From contig BCIA01000005.1 of assembly GCA_001599815.1 (NCBI GenBank), forward strand, positions 3,046,472 to 3,110,471: a DNA stretch of 64,000 nucleotides. The letters run 5' to 3'. Position numbers and translations under genes: made by a program. The first letter of the stretch is position 1, and each line of letters begins with the position of its first letter. Source of the stretch: Furcasterigmium furcatum. Taxonomy: Eukaryota > Ascomycota > Sordariomycetes > Glomerellales > Plectosphaerellaceae. Below, piece by piece: positions 10,180 through 20,212 of the stretch. Under the pieces are notes generated by a model that ran no database searches, was not told where the DNA came from, and saw only the letters and a list, made by a program, of their open reading frames with translations.

Positions 10180-12098
10180 ATGCCCACGAAGAGGAAGACG
10201 CAGCATCTAGAGGAGATCCAGTCTCCTGCTGTTGCTGCTCCCAGCAGCGGAAACAGCAATCATCTGGCGACCAACAACTCTGGTGAGTCCTCGTTGCCTG
10301 TTCTTTTCGTCATCTTCCGAGCTGTCCGGGAGCGCGTTGCTACCTCTCCCTCTCTGCGTCTCTCTCACCTCCCGCCTCTGCGACTTGTTGCGCGTCGCGC
10401 GCGAGAGATCTCACTCAAGATTTCATCCCTTGAGCTCATCGGACCTTGCTTCTCGCGATGGCCGGACTCATCCTCGCCTCTTGCCTGTTCTGGCGCGCTG
10501 GCGGCAGCTTCTACTTGTGGTCGCGCGCGCGCAAAGTCAGCGCGCAGTAACACACCCTTGCGTCGCTGCAGTGCTGAGCATCTGCGCGAGCGCGCGCGCC
10601 CGTCAACCAATTCACAAGGGATGGACAGCGCTCTCGTGGCCACCTCAAGATACGACGGCGAGCCTCTTCCTCTCCCAGTTTGCAGCCTGGAGGCTCACAA
10701 GTGTGTGTCTCAACACATTTCCCCTGCTTTCGGGACTCGGGTCGCGGCACCGTCTTTGAGTTCCCCAAGGAATCGGAGCATCGGCTTGGTCGCTGCCCCT
10801 TGACGCGTCGACGGACGTCCTCCCACGGACTCGATGGAAGATTCCCCGGGTTGTTTCTGCGCCGCTACCACACGCCTGCCTTCCGCCCCTTTCTCCTGGC
10901 TTGTCTTTCCTCCCCAAATGCGCTCCTGCCAGTCAAGCACATCTCAACTACCTTTATCAGGTCCCCCTCGAGAGCTCCCCACCTTGCTGACAAACCGCAT
11001 CTTCCCAGACGCCCACCTCAGGGAGCAGCTCGAGATCTTTAACAACAACACCACGGCCAATTCAACCGCAGGCGCTCAGTCTTTCGCCCGTGGAGCTGGC
11101 CCTGAAGCTTCCCAGCCGGTATCTGCGCCTTCTTCTCATGGCTTTGCCAACGGCGCTGGTTCCTCTCCCGACGCGCTCCCAACAGTCTCCAGCAGCGATC
11201 CCGAGGCCCATATCCACCCTGACCTGAGGGCCCGAACCGCCTTTGGCTCTGTTCCCAATATGATGCCAGCGGGCATTCAGGCTGCTTCGGTTTCGCCCGG
11301 TGCCCCTGCCGTTGGCGCCTCCGTCGCACCCCAGGGTCAACCACCGGCCCACACTCACCAACAGCCAGACATCCAGCCTGTCGGACACTCTTCGCCCGGT
11401 GACGACCCCATGGCGATTGACTCAGGCGCCGGAACCAGTCCTGATGGGCGCAAAGCTAAGCGCGAGCTCTCCCAGTCGAAGCGCGCTGCCCAGAATAGGG
11501 CTGCTCAGGTAGGTCCACCCGACAAGGCAATCGTTCCTCGCATCTACTAACACACCGGCCACAGAGGGCTTTCCGCCAGCGCAAAGAGGGATACATCAAG
11601 AAGCTCGAGCAGCAGGTGCGCGACTTTACTGAAATGGAGGGCAGCTATAAGCAGCTCCAGTCCGAAAACTACGCGCTCCGCGAGTATGTCATCCACCTCC
11701 AGTCTCGACTCATCGACACCCAGGGCGAGTTCCCTCAACCCCCTCCAAACGTCAATCTCAGTCAGCCTGGTCCCCCGCCCCCCGGCGCCCAGGACCCTTC
11801 GGGCTCAGGTCCTCCGGCCGTCCAAGCCTCCGAGCCCCCCCCGCCTCCTGTCGTGCCTTCCTCTCACGCCGGCGAGTCGCAGAGGAGCAGCGCCGGTGCC
11901 AGCGCCGGTGCGCCCCTTGACGCCGTGGCACAGGCCGTGGCCGGCCTCGCGGCGCAAGAACAGTTAGCAGAACGTCAGCAATACCCAAGCAAGGACTACG
12001 GAGCCGAGCCCCTCAAGCAGGACAGACGCGACACGGAAGATATCGAGAGGCAGATGCAGCAAGACGGCCTTGCTGCTGCACCCACTGCCTCCATGTAG
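10180..12098 (+). CDS. kapC: bZIP transcription factor, KapC-like
   Basis: Yap/Pap1-type bZIP regulator of the Aspergillus KapC family; nuclear. Model: exons 10180-10282, 11009-11508 and 11565-12098, 378 residues. The basic region and zipper are clear: SQSKRAAQNRAAQ runs to the end of exon 2 and RAFRQRKEGYIKKLEQQV opens exon 3, so an intron sits inside the basic region. The heptad leucine repeat follows, and then the family stretch ALREYVIHLQSRL and PPPNVNLS. The N-terminal third and the C-terminus are low-complexity (Ala, Pro, Ser, Gln). The first intron is 726 bp, far longer than the others here; donor GTGAGT and acceptor CCCAG join in phase (G plus AC). Exon 1 (starts MPTKRKTQ) is therefore less certain than exons 2 and 3; an alternative transcript could start inside the long intron. 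Confidence 0.85.
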
Positions 12099-12712
12099 GA
12101 CGGCTTCGTGTGATCGTTATCACGTCACTTCTTGATCTGCGGCGACGAAAAGACAGGGTCTGCGCGGGAATTCTTATCCACTGGGGTCACCGGCGTTTCA
12201 GGGGTGCGCGAAGGCGAGAAGGCCACTTTATGCCTCTCTGCCGTGTGTTGTTATTGTTACTCGGTCAGTGCCCAATGCGGGCCGAGAGATTGCCGTTATC
12301 GTTTCTTTTTTTTTTTCCCGAGTTGCAGAGGGGAGATGCCATGGATCGGGGAGTTGTTGCGCCAGGGGTTCGGGTAAGGTTTACTTCGAGGGCGCGCATG
12401 ATTTTCACACACAGTAGAGCCGTACGATGCCGTCACGGCACGCCGGGCGAGCCGGTTTGAGGGTGGCGTGCGAGGCTCGAATGCAGCATCGGTCACTGGT
12501 AATGCGTACGTTTACCGATTATTGCGCTCGCTGATCTCCGTGAGTGCTTGTGCGACTGCTTTGGATTTGCTTCCTACAATGTGACGCCTCGCAGCCGTCC
12601 GTGAACCCGTTTTCCGTGCTAAAATACATGTCTTGGTTACAGATTCGTTCCGCCTGCCCCCGCAGGCGCACCTGGACTTGGTCGTAGAATGCAATTTTCG
12701 ATTGCAAAAGTT
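12099..12712. other. 3' regions of convergent kapC-like and ARP5 genes
   Basis: Convergent 3' flanks. A T-rich run at about 12302-12317 (plus strand) is the only marked feature; no gene is supported. Confidence 0.55.
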
Positions 12713-15131
12713 CTAATTGCTGTTGCCCAGGTCGTGTTCCTAGAACAAGGTCAGATGAGGATCGTGGAGACACGTCACAGGCACTGGAGACATACCTTGA
12801 GGTACTCGGAGCCCTTCTCGAGATACTCCTCCCTCGTGATGGCCGCAGCCTTCCAGGCCGACGAACCGCTCCAAGCAGCAGCGCCGCGCCAAGCGTCAAG
12901 CAGAGGATCCTTGGCGCGACGGGTCTTCAGAGGCGCATCAGCCGGGAGCAGCGCCGTGAGGCCGTCGCGCAGCCTTTGCTCAAAGTTCTTGAACAGCGTG
13001 TTACCGCCGGTCAGGAAGACGTCCTTGAGGAAGTCGTCACGGTTCCCGAGCCCGCCGAGGCGCTGGTTCAGGATGTCGCCCACGATCTCGACGAGCCCGG
13101 CCTGGTCCACGCCGGCGATGGAGGGCTGGAAGACGACCTCGGGGACGCGGATGCGCTCGACGTTGAGGTGGATCTGGTTCAGCTCGGCCTGGGAGGCGGG
13201 GTCGAAGGGGCGCGCCCCGCGCGCGAAGGCGTGCAACATGGAGCGGGACCAGTCGAGCTGCGCCTCGTGGGTGTTTTCATAGGTGAAATCCGGGTCGTAC
13301 CGGAGGAGGTCGTGCTCGTAGGTCTTGAGACTGGCCATGAGGTCCTCTTCCTCCTGCTCGTCGTCGCTGTTGTCGCCGACGCCGATGGTGCGGTAGACTC
13401 CCCAATCGTCGTCGTCCGCGCCGAAGGTGTCATCGTCGCCGCCACGCCGGCGCTTGCGTGTGGGGTTGTCGGAGGCGAGGTTGGCGATCGTTTTCATGCG
13501 GTTCTGCGACGCAAGGGACTTGCGGTTTCCGAGGTCCTGCTTGAGACGGTCGCGCTCCTTCATCTTTTGCAGGGTGTCGGCGCGCCGTTGCCGCTTCTCG
13601 TCCAGCCAGCCCTCTAGGTCGTTCTCCCGTCGTTCCTCGTCGAGGCGCTTATCCTCCTCGATCCGTGCCTTTTCCGCCTCCTTCTCGGCCTTTGCTCGTG
13701 CCCTGGCTTCGTGGTTGGACTTCATAAGCTTCTGTTGCCGCTTGGCCTTGATGCCAGCTTCGTCGAGCTGGTCGTCTGGAACGTCGAGAAGGTCGAAGAC
13801 TGGTTCTTGCTGCTCCTCTTCCGTGTCGCCGCCGACGTCCTTCTTGCGGGCCTTCTTGACTGCTGCGTCGAGAGCATTGATCGTCTTTTCCAGGGCGGCT
13901 TCGTCCTTGAGGTCCTCGCTGTCCAGGATCCGCTTCACCTCTTTCTTGTTTGTCTGCGCCTCGATATCTTTCTGGATCTTCCGCCAGTACTCGAGCTCGT
14001 TTTCCTTCTGGATGAGCTTCTCGAGCCGCATCTTGGCGGCCTGCTCCTGCAAGCGCCGTCCGCTCTCCTTCTTCCGCTCAGCTATCCTCGCGAGCTCCTC
14101 TTCCGTCTTTTGCACCACGACTTCTTCTGTGAAGGGGTACTGGATAACGATATCCCTGTCCTCGAGGCCTGTCCAGTCGAGGTATCCGCGCAGCTCGTTG
14201 TCGAAATCTTCGGAAATGTAGCAGTGGTCGCGCAACATGTGCTCTGCCTGAGAAGGGTTCAGCTTTGCATTGAAGGCCGGGTACTTGAGCTTGATGAGCT
14301 TGAGCAGGTACTCGGCCGAGTGCCAGCCGCCCCAGTTCAGTCTTGTCGCCTGTGCCAGCATGGGCTTCTGGTTGTAGACGGGGATCACGTGTGTCGAGTT
14401 GTACGAGGACGAGACAATGAGGCCCGTGTTGCCCTTGTTGTGTCTGTATGAAAAGAGAGAGTCGATGCCGTATGCGACGGAGGGCGCGTTGTAGCACTCG
14501 AAGAGGGTTTCGGTCATGGCTATGTTGGTCAGCACGGCTGGTCGGCGCGGCGAAAGGGGGACAAGACTGACTCTTGCGGACGTAGGGGAAGTTGGCGACG
14601 GCTTCTGTCATGACGATCGGCCTGTCAATGCCGCCTTCTGTCCCGTTCAGGCCCATCTTGAGGAAGATGTAGTCCAGGACATGCTCCATTGTGTCCCAAT
14701 TTGTGAGGATGTTGGTGCCCTGTTCGAAAGCGTTCCTGATGTGCCCACGAGATGTCGCGTCGACGTAGCAGTCGTTTCCAGCGAAGGAGTAGGTCTTGCC
14801 GGCTTTGCGATCGCGGAACTTGGACATGATGGGCGGCATGCTGAGTCGGGGGCTGTCGTCAAAGGACCATCCTGCGCGAACCGTGGAGGAGCCTGCAGAG
14901 GTCAGCTACTGTTAGAACGGGAGCATAGGGTATTCTCGAGGCAAGCTGACCATTGTCGATGACGATGACAGCGTCGTCCCGCGCCAATGCCTTCTCGCGG
15001 CCGTCTGACTGAATCTCGACGGACTTCACGAACTTGGCCTCCTTCATAGGGAAGATCTTGGCTGGAGGATACTCCCTCGCGGGCGGCATCTTTGACGCGA
15101 TGATCGCATCGTCGGTTGCTGAAGGCGCCAT
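12713..15131 (-). CDS. ARP5: Actin-related protein 5, INO80 chromatin-remodelling subunit
   Basis: Nuclear actin-fold subunit that, with Ies6, couples INO80 ATPase activity to nucleosome sliding. Exons 15131-14951, 14892-14572, 14519-12796 and 12739-12713 give 750 residues. Seen: actin phosphate-loop motif VIVIDNGSSTVRAGW across the exon 1/2 junction; the RPIVMTEA and ECYNAPSVAYGIDSLF actin-fold stretches; a long charged coiled-coil insertion (about residues 300-500) with repeated Glu/Lys/Arg, which is the Arp5-specific insertion into the actin fold; and a C-terminal VFLTGGNTLFKNFEQRL and REEYLEKGSEYLKEH. The last exon encodes only EHDLGNSN; it is required because reading through instead would add an unrelated tail. 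The partner gene IES6 lies 1.3 kb away beyond DAD4. Confidence 0.95.
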
Positions 15132-15735
15132 CGCGGCGAGCTGGCGGTCTCTTTGGTCCTGGGAAAGTCGACTATCGCAAGGGACGGGGTCTCATAGTTC
15201 GGCTATTTGGCGTTGGGCAAATGTGCAGGGAGTGTCGCTTGATGCTAGGTAACTGCTGGAGTTTGAACCTCGAAGGAGAGGCGAGGATCGAAGTACTCGG
15301 GTAGCGCAAGGAGCCGGGAGCGCCGTTTAGGGGATGCTTTGGAAAATGTCGGGATTGGTCTTCCACGGTCTGGGATGAGCATTGCGATGGATGCCAGGCT
15401 GATTGATGATGGACCGGAACTCGTGTGGGTCTCAGTTGCGAGGCGCGCTCGCTGCACGGGCCAGGGGTGCACAATGGGTCCAAGGGGGTGCTGTCACCAA
15501 ACCCCCTCGCCTTCCCTGAAAGTCGAACCGGCCGGCGCGTCTCGGTGAGTTCAGTGCACGAGACGAGGACGAGGAGTCTGATATTGCACCGAAATAGGAC
15601 AGGATAGAAATCATTTTAGTTGGAGAGTACTTTCGATGCAATGGAGATTCATGGTATTTATTTCATGGGTATCGTCGACTTGTCCGTCATGTCCTCGTTC
15701 CCCTACCTCAAAACACCCCGCGCTCCCGAATATCC
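15132..15735. other. Intergenic between DAD4 and ARP5 (tandem, minus strand)
   Basis: Holds the ARP5 promoter and the DAD4 3' flank. No gene is supported. Confidence 0.5.
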
Positions 15736-16188
15736 TCAGTTCGGCGGCTTTAGGTTGTCCGTGGCTATCCATAGAGGTTAGTCTTGATGTATATTTGCAG
15801 GCTGGGGTGAATGCGGGAAACTTTACCCTCTAGGTGAAAGAGCACGTTCGACTGGTAGTTCTTGAACATCTGGGCGACGAGTTCGACATTCATGTTTTGA
15901 ATGTTGATTTCCTGGCAAATTCGCGTCAGCAGCTCCTGCGGGACAATAATTTGCTCATTCCGAGGAAACCCACCTGGAGTGACTTGTTCATGACAACAAT
16001 GGACTCATTCAGTTTCTCCTGGAGGCGCTCGGCGGTTAGCTGTGCCATCCTCGAGTCGTGCCAACAGGACTGCAAGCATACCACATTGGTGATGATGCGG
16101 GACAGCAGCAGGTTCTGCTGGTGCTCATGAGGGCTCTCCTATAACACCGTCAGCTCTGATTTGACAGTACTCGCGAGCCGCTTACCAT
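15736..16188 (-). CDS. DAD4: DASH complex subunit Dad4, five-exon microgene
   Basis: Small coiled-coil subunit of the DASH/Dam1 ring that couples kinetochores to microtubules. Exons: 16188-16186 (the ATG alone), 16138-16082, 16018-15974, 15911-15827, 15764-15736. They join to exactly 72 residues, the length of known Dad4 proteins. Family stretches: ESPHEHQQNLLLSRIITNV, NESIVVMNKSLQ, EINIQNMNVELVAQMFKNYQ, then SNVLFHLEATDNLKPPN at the end. Introns are 47, 63, 62 and 62 bp with donors GTAAGC, GTATGC, GTGGGT and GTAAAG; the second has a CTAAC branch point 13 nt before its CAG acceptor. Because every exon is short, simple ORF calling misses the gene. Upstream it faces IES6 across about 250 bp. 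Confidence 0.93.
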
Positions 16189-16435
16189 CTTGCTGAATGT
16201 CTCAGTTCCTTGGTATTGCTTGGTGTACGTTGTCTGGTGTTTGTTGCTGGCTGCCAGCGGAGTGTCATGGTGCATCCACGCCAGGCGGTCAATTCCGGCA
16301 GAATAAGCAAGGTACTTGCCGACTGCTCTTGAATGGATAAACATCTCCCTCCAGACGCATCCCGCCATTCGTAACCAAGAACAGTCACCTCTCAAACTTG
16401 GTCCATCCATCATCCGAAGCACCCTCACACCCACA
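16189..16435. promoter_or_regulatory. Shared divergent promoter of DAD4 and IES6
   Basis: The 247 bp between the DAD4 ATG (minus) and the IES6 ATG (plus) must hold both promoters and leaders. No specific binding site is called. Confidence 0.5.
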
Positions 16436-17074
16436 ATGGCCGCCCCAACCGAGGCGCAGCTTGCGCATCAAGCCCTCCTCGACGAGATCGACATCCATTC
16501 CATCCACAAGAGCTTCCGCTCTCCCAACTGGCGGCCGAATCACAGACGAAACAAGAACATCAAGACCATCATGACCGATGCTTCGCGCAAGGAGGCTTCC
16601 TCCTCCGCCGTCGCCACCCCGGCGCAAGATATTTCTGGCGCGACCACGCCAATGGCCGTCGATTCCAAGGACTCCAAGGATGACGGCCTCTCGACCAGCG
16701 GCACATCCACACCAGCTGGCAATGGCACCGACAGTGCCAGCACCCCGAACCTCGCTCAGGCCTCGCGGAGCCTTTCCAAGCTCGTCCTCGAGAAGAGCCT
16801 GCGGCAGGGCAACAACGGCGTTCCTGGCGGCATCCCCGCCAGCCTGGGAGGCGCCAACGCCCCTGGTGCGACGTACACCAACATCGAGAGTGCGCCGTCT
16901 CTGGCGCACACCAAGCACTACTGCGATGTTACGGGACTGGCGGCGCCGTATCTCGACCCCAAGACGAGGATGAGGTACCACAACAAGGAGATATTCGGGC
17001 TCATCCGGACTTTGCCGCAAGGCGTGCCCGACCAGTACCTCGAGGCCAGAGGGGCGCACGTCGTTCTGAAGTAG
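16436..17074 (+). CDS. IES6: INO80 complex subunit Ies6 (YL1 C-terminal domain)
   Basis: Nuclear INO80 subunit that forms a heterodimer with Arp5 and binds the nucleosome. Single exon, 212 residues from MAAPTEAQ. The N-terminal IHSIHKSFRSPNWRPNHRR and the C-terminal YL1_C domain (TKHYCDVTGLAAPYLDP, then MRYHNKEIFGLIRTLP, about residues 155-205) are diagnostic; the middle is a Ser/Thr/Ala-rich linker. An upstream in-frame ATG at 16316 would add 40 residues, but that stretch is unlike the family and overlaps the presumed leader, so I prefer 16436. It lies divergent to DAD4, with its partner ARP5 the next gene after DAD4. Confidence 0.94.
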   Translation: MAAPTEAQLAHQALLDEIDIHSIHKSFRSPNWRPNHRRNKNIKTIMTDASRKEASSSAVATPAQDISGATTPMAVDSKDSKDDGLSTSGTSTPAGNGTDSASTPNLAQASRSLSKLVLEKSLRQGNNGVPGGIPASLGGANAPGATYTNIESAPSLAHTKHYCDVTGLAAPYLDPKTRMRYHNKEIFGLIRTLPQGVPDQYLEARGAHVVLK

Positions 17075-18015
17075 GTTCAACAACAGGACCTATCATTGAG
17101 CTGGAACCACCATTGTACAGTATTTGCAAGCACGGCGTTTGGGATCCCGGAGCAGGTCATTGGGCATGGGAGGCATGGCACCTGCGTGTCGACGGGGGAA
17201 ATACATCTTGAAGTTCACAACACACGTCACGGCTGTCCAGCATGTTCGACCAACAAAGTCAAGCCCCGGCTATGCAGCCCGCCGCCTTTCGGCAGAAGGT
17301 GTCAGCCGACGCTCCGGCTTAATCGTGATCTGCTTGTTCTCTGCCTGTGAGATGACTGATTACCGAGACCGTACGGGGGACGCGTCTCAGTTGCTGCGAG
17401 CTTGATGCTGCAGCCGTCCCGGCATGGCGGCCTTACTGAGGCTGCATATGATTCTCCTGATTCCTGGAACGATTCTCCCAGTGACAGATGCCTCGAAAGA
17501 CACATCGCCTGCGGACTTTGGAGTGTGGTCGCAGAACCCTGAAAGGGGACTCGACCAAAAGCACACCGTAGATAAGATGCTGCTTAGACACTCCCTAACA
17601 AAGGCAACGTGGACGTTCTTGGTGAATCAGAAGAACTGTTGAATACTCAATCAAGTATCATCAGAGGAGCAAAATTGAGAGCCAGGACATTTTATCCTTG
17701 AATGATGACATAAGCCAGGGGCCCACCCATCCTGTCGGGACTGGGTCCAGTGCTTCGCTGTGGCTTGGCTCGAGCTCCAACCCGAGTTCTGCTGCAAGGG
17801 GCCGCCGCTTGCGATAAGCTGCGAACAGAAAACAGAGGTCCAATCCCCCTGGCGATCTGTTCTCTCCTCGTTGGAAACGAAACACCAACTCCCGAAGCCC
17901 TCCCGCGTCGCACGAAGCATTCCCGAAGCACGGTTACCACCAAAATCGACGCAAAACCTCTCCTTTGCCCAGGAACTCGACCCAAACCTCTACCCGTCCC
18001 ATCAAAGCTACCACT
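17075..18015. other. Intergenic upstream of GOT1
   Basis: About 940 bp: the IES6 3' flank and GOT1 promoter/leader. No gene is supported. Confidence 0.5.
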
Positions 18016-18776
18016 ATGTCGGCCATGTGGTTGACGGATACTCAGAGTGCGTGCGACTGGGACGATCGCCAGGGCCACGCCATGCGCTGCTTCTTGGCAC
18101 GGCGTGGACTACTTTCTGGCTATGTGACGGAGCTCTGGCTGACGTGAAAAATAGAGATCGGAGCGATCTTCTGCTCTGGCGGCAAGTCTTCCATGTCTTG
18201 ACACCGACCCCGAATGCGCCTGAAGCTGACGGTCCCTCTTACAGGAGGTTTCTTCCTCGTCGGAGGAGTTATGCTCTTCTTCGACAGAGCCATGTACGTC
18301 TGACCCCGCGATGAAAGCAACACTCTTGTCTGTCGAGGCTGTCCGGCTAACACATATCTCACAGGCTCGCCATGGGCAACGTACGCAATCCCCTCCACCC
18401 CTCGTTCAGGCCCTCTTGATCACGCGACACTTCCCTCCCACAGCACAACACTACCCACCCACTGACTCTCGCGACCCAGATCCTATTCCTCATCGGCCTC
18501 ACAATCATCATCGGCCCGCAGAAGACCGCCCTCTTCTTCGCGCGGAGACAGAAACTCAAAGGAACGGCCGCCTTCTTCGGCGGCCTATCGCTCATCCTCC
18601 TCCGCTGGCCACTCATCGGCTTCTGCGTTGAGCTCTACGGCATATTCATCCTCTTTGGCGACTTCCTCGGCACCATTGCCGGGTTTGCGCGGAATATCCC
18701 CATCATCGGCCCGTACATCGGCATGGCCGTGGACAGGTCCGGGCTGGGACGGCGGAATGCGGAGCTGCCGGTATGA
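18016..18776 (+). CDS. GOT1: Got1 family vesicle transport protein
   Basis: Four-pass membrane protein of ER and Golgi vesicles involved in COPII-dependent ER-to-Golgi transport and fusion. Exons 18016-18046, 18155-18181, 18245-18293, 18365-18380 and 18480-18776 give 139 residues, the normal size. Family stretches: MWLTDTQKIG across exons 1-2, FFLVGGVMLFFDRAMLAMGN across exons 3-5, GLTIIIGPQKT, LILLRWPLIGF, and NIPIIGPYI near the end. Intron 2 begins with GCAAGT, so it is a GC-AG intron; a GT donor nearby would break the frame. The other donors are GTGCGT, GTACGT and GTACGC. Exon 4 is only 16 nt. The gene is convergent with profilin. Confidence 0.93.
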
Positions 18777-19435
18777 GCGCAGCTGACCTTCTTGTGTGCG
18801 GTGCCGGACGTGATCATCTTGCGGCTTGGGCCGAGACTGAAATTTACACGGGAGTTGCGTGCTTTGGGCGTGAGTGATGCCGGAGTTCTTATGAATGGGC
18901 AGCGCATAGACCAACAGAACGTGTCATGGCGTTTGCTAGCCTGGCCGTAGTTACGGCATTTACGGCGTGTACTTTACCCCATGTATGATACGAGATGACT
19001 TGATGACCGTTGGCCTGGGAAGGGCAAGCATATCTCCCGCCCAGTCGTCAAATTCTGGTTATAAAAGCTCTGTATGGCACTCATGTTGCATCAACTGGGG
19101 CTCGTCGCTTGTGTGCTCTCAACGTTCGATTTCGCAAAGGGCGTCCCGGGGACGGCCATCAACGGAGCAAATAGACTCCACCGCCAGCTAAGGGCACTGG
19201 ATTGTCCCATCCCCTTCTAATTTGGTCATTGTCTCATCGCAATAACAGAAGTATTGACACGTAGTGAAAGGCCCTTCTCCTTCGAGGGTGCTGCGCCACA
19301 TCGACGTATTCCTGCCGTCGATGCCATATGTTGACGGAAATGGCGCGGTCACCCCCATCCACTCTCCTCGGCCGTTGGCCCGCCGCGTACGGGCCCGGTT
19401 GTCACCTCCCGACTCCTTCCATTATAGCCACCTGC
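18777..19435. other. 3' regions of convergent GOT1 and profilin
   Basis: Convergent 3' flanks, about 660 bp. No gene is supported. Confidence 0.55.
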
Positions 19436-20212
19436 TTAGTACTGGAGGCTGACGAGGTAGTCGGCGAGCTTCTGCACGGCCTGGCTGGCGTTTCCGGCGA
19501 TGGCGTTCTCGGCGTGGTGTCCGACGAGGATGGCCTGCTTCGTCTTGGCGACGGCAATGCCCTCGCGGCCCTAAATAGAGGGTGGGTGATCAGCTCGGGA
19601 ACTGAGAGCGGTGTCCGTGAGGCCGGCTTACCTTGCGGGCGTAGATGGTGCCCTCCTCGGCCCTGGCCATGACAAACCGCTCGCCAGCGACGTGGAGGCC
19701 GTCTGCAAACGCCTTGTCCGCGGCGCCCGCGGCGCCGGTAACGATCTCGGCAATGTTCTTCATCTCTTCGGGGGAAATCTATGGTGAGCAGATGTGAGCT
19801 TGGCCCGAGGCCTCCTTCATGTCCAGAGCTTGCTGCGGGCAAGGGGTGTGTCGACGTACGGTAAAGCCAGCAGAGGTCGCCCAGACGCTGTCGCCGGCAA
19901 GGCTGATGATGGCGGCCTTGTCGATGTGGCCGGTGCCGACCAGGCTACAGATTGCGTCAGTTATGTTTGCCCCTCATCGGCCCCAAGCTGAGCGCGAATG
20001 CGCATCGGAAGGTATTCTGCGCAGGTACGGCCGGGGTAAACTGGGGAGGAGGAGAAATTGGGTGCAGGACGGTCGAGCATACCTGGTATCAACGTAGGCT
20101 ACGGAGGAGTGTCATGGTTAGCTCATTGTGATTCTCGAGCTGAAGCATCATCGAGGTGGGGTAGTTCTTCCGCCGCCTTTGTTTACTGGGGAGCCTCACC
20201 TTGCCACGACAT
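19436..20212 (-). CDS. PFY1: Profilin
   Basis: Cytoplasmic G-actin and poly-proline binding protein that promotes formin-driven actin assembly at hyphal tips. Exons 20212-20200, 20098-20083, 19944-19860, 19778-19632 and 19570-19436 give 131 residues, the normal length. The N-terminal profilin signature MSWQAYVDTSLVGTGHIDKA is split over three exons; the AIISLAGDSVWATSAGF stretch, IYARKGREGIAVAKT, and the C-terminal helix AVQKLADYLVSLQY are all present. The aromatic residues needed for poly-proline binding (Trp3, Tyr6 and the C-terminal Tyr) are kept. Four introns in 131 codons resembles other filamentous ascomycete profilins. Confidence 0.96.

Noticed and set aside
13427..14451. Plus-strand Ser- or Leu/Val-rich frames opposite ARP5
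   Set aside because: These mirror the charged coiled-coil codons of ARP5 (Glu/Lys/Arg read as Leu/Phe/Ser on the other strand); not genes.
16022..16081. Shorter DAD4 intron 2 ending at the CACAG near 16040
   Set aside because: It would give a 42-bp intron and insert eight residues (LTAERLQE region) not found in Dad4. The later CAG follows a CTAAC branch point and yields exactly 72 residues.
16316..16435. N-terminally extended IES6 starting at 16316
   Set aside because: The extra 40 residues are unlike Ies6 proteins and would leave almost no leader between DAD4 and IES6; MAAPTEAQ at 16436 fits the family.
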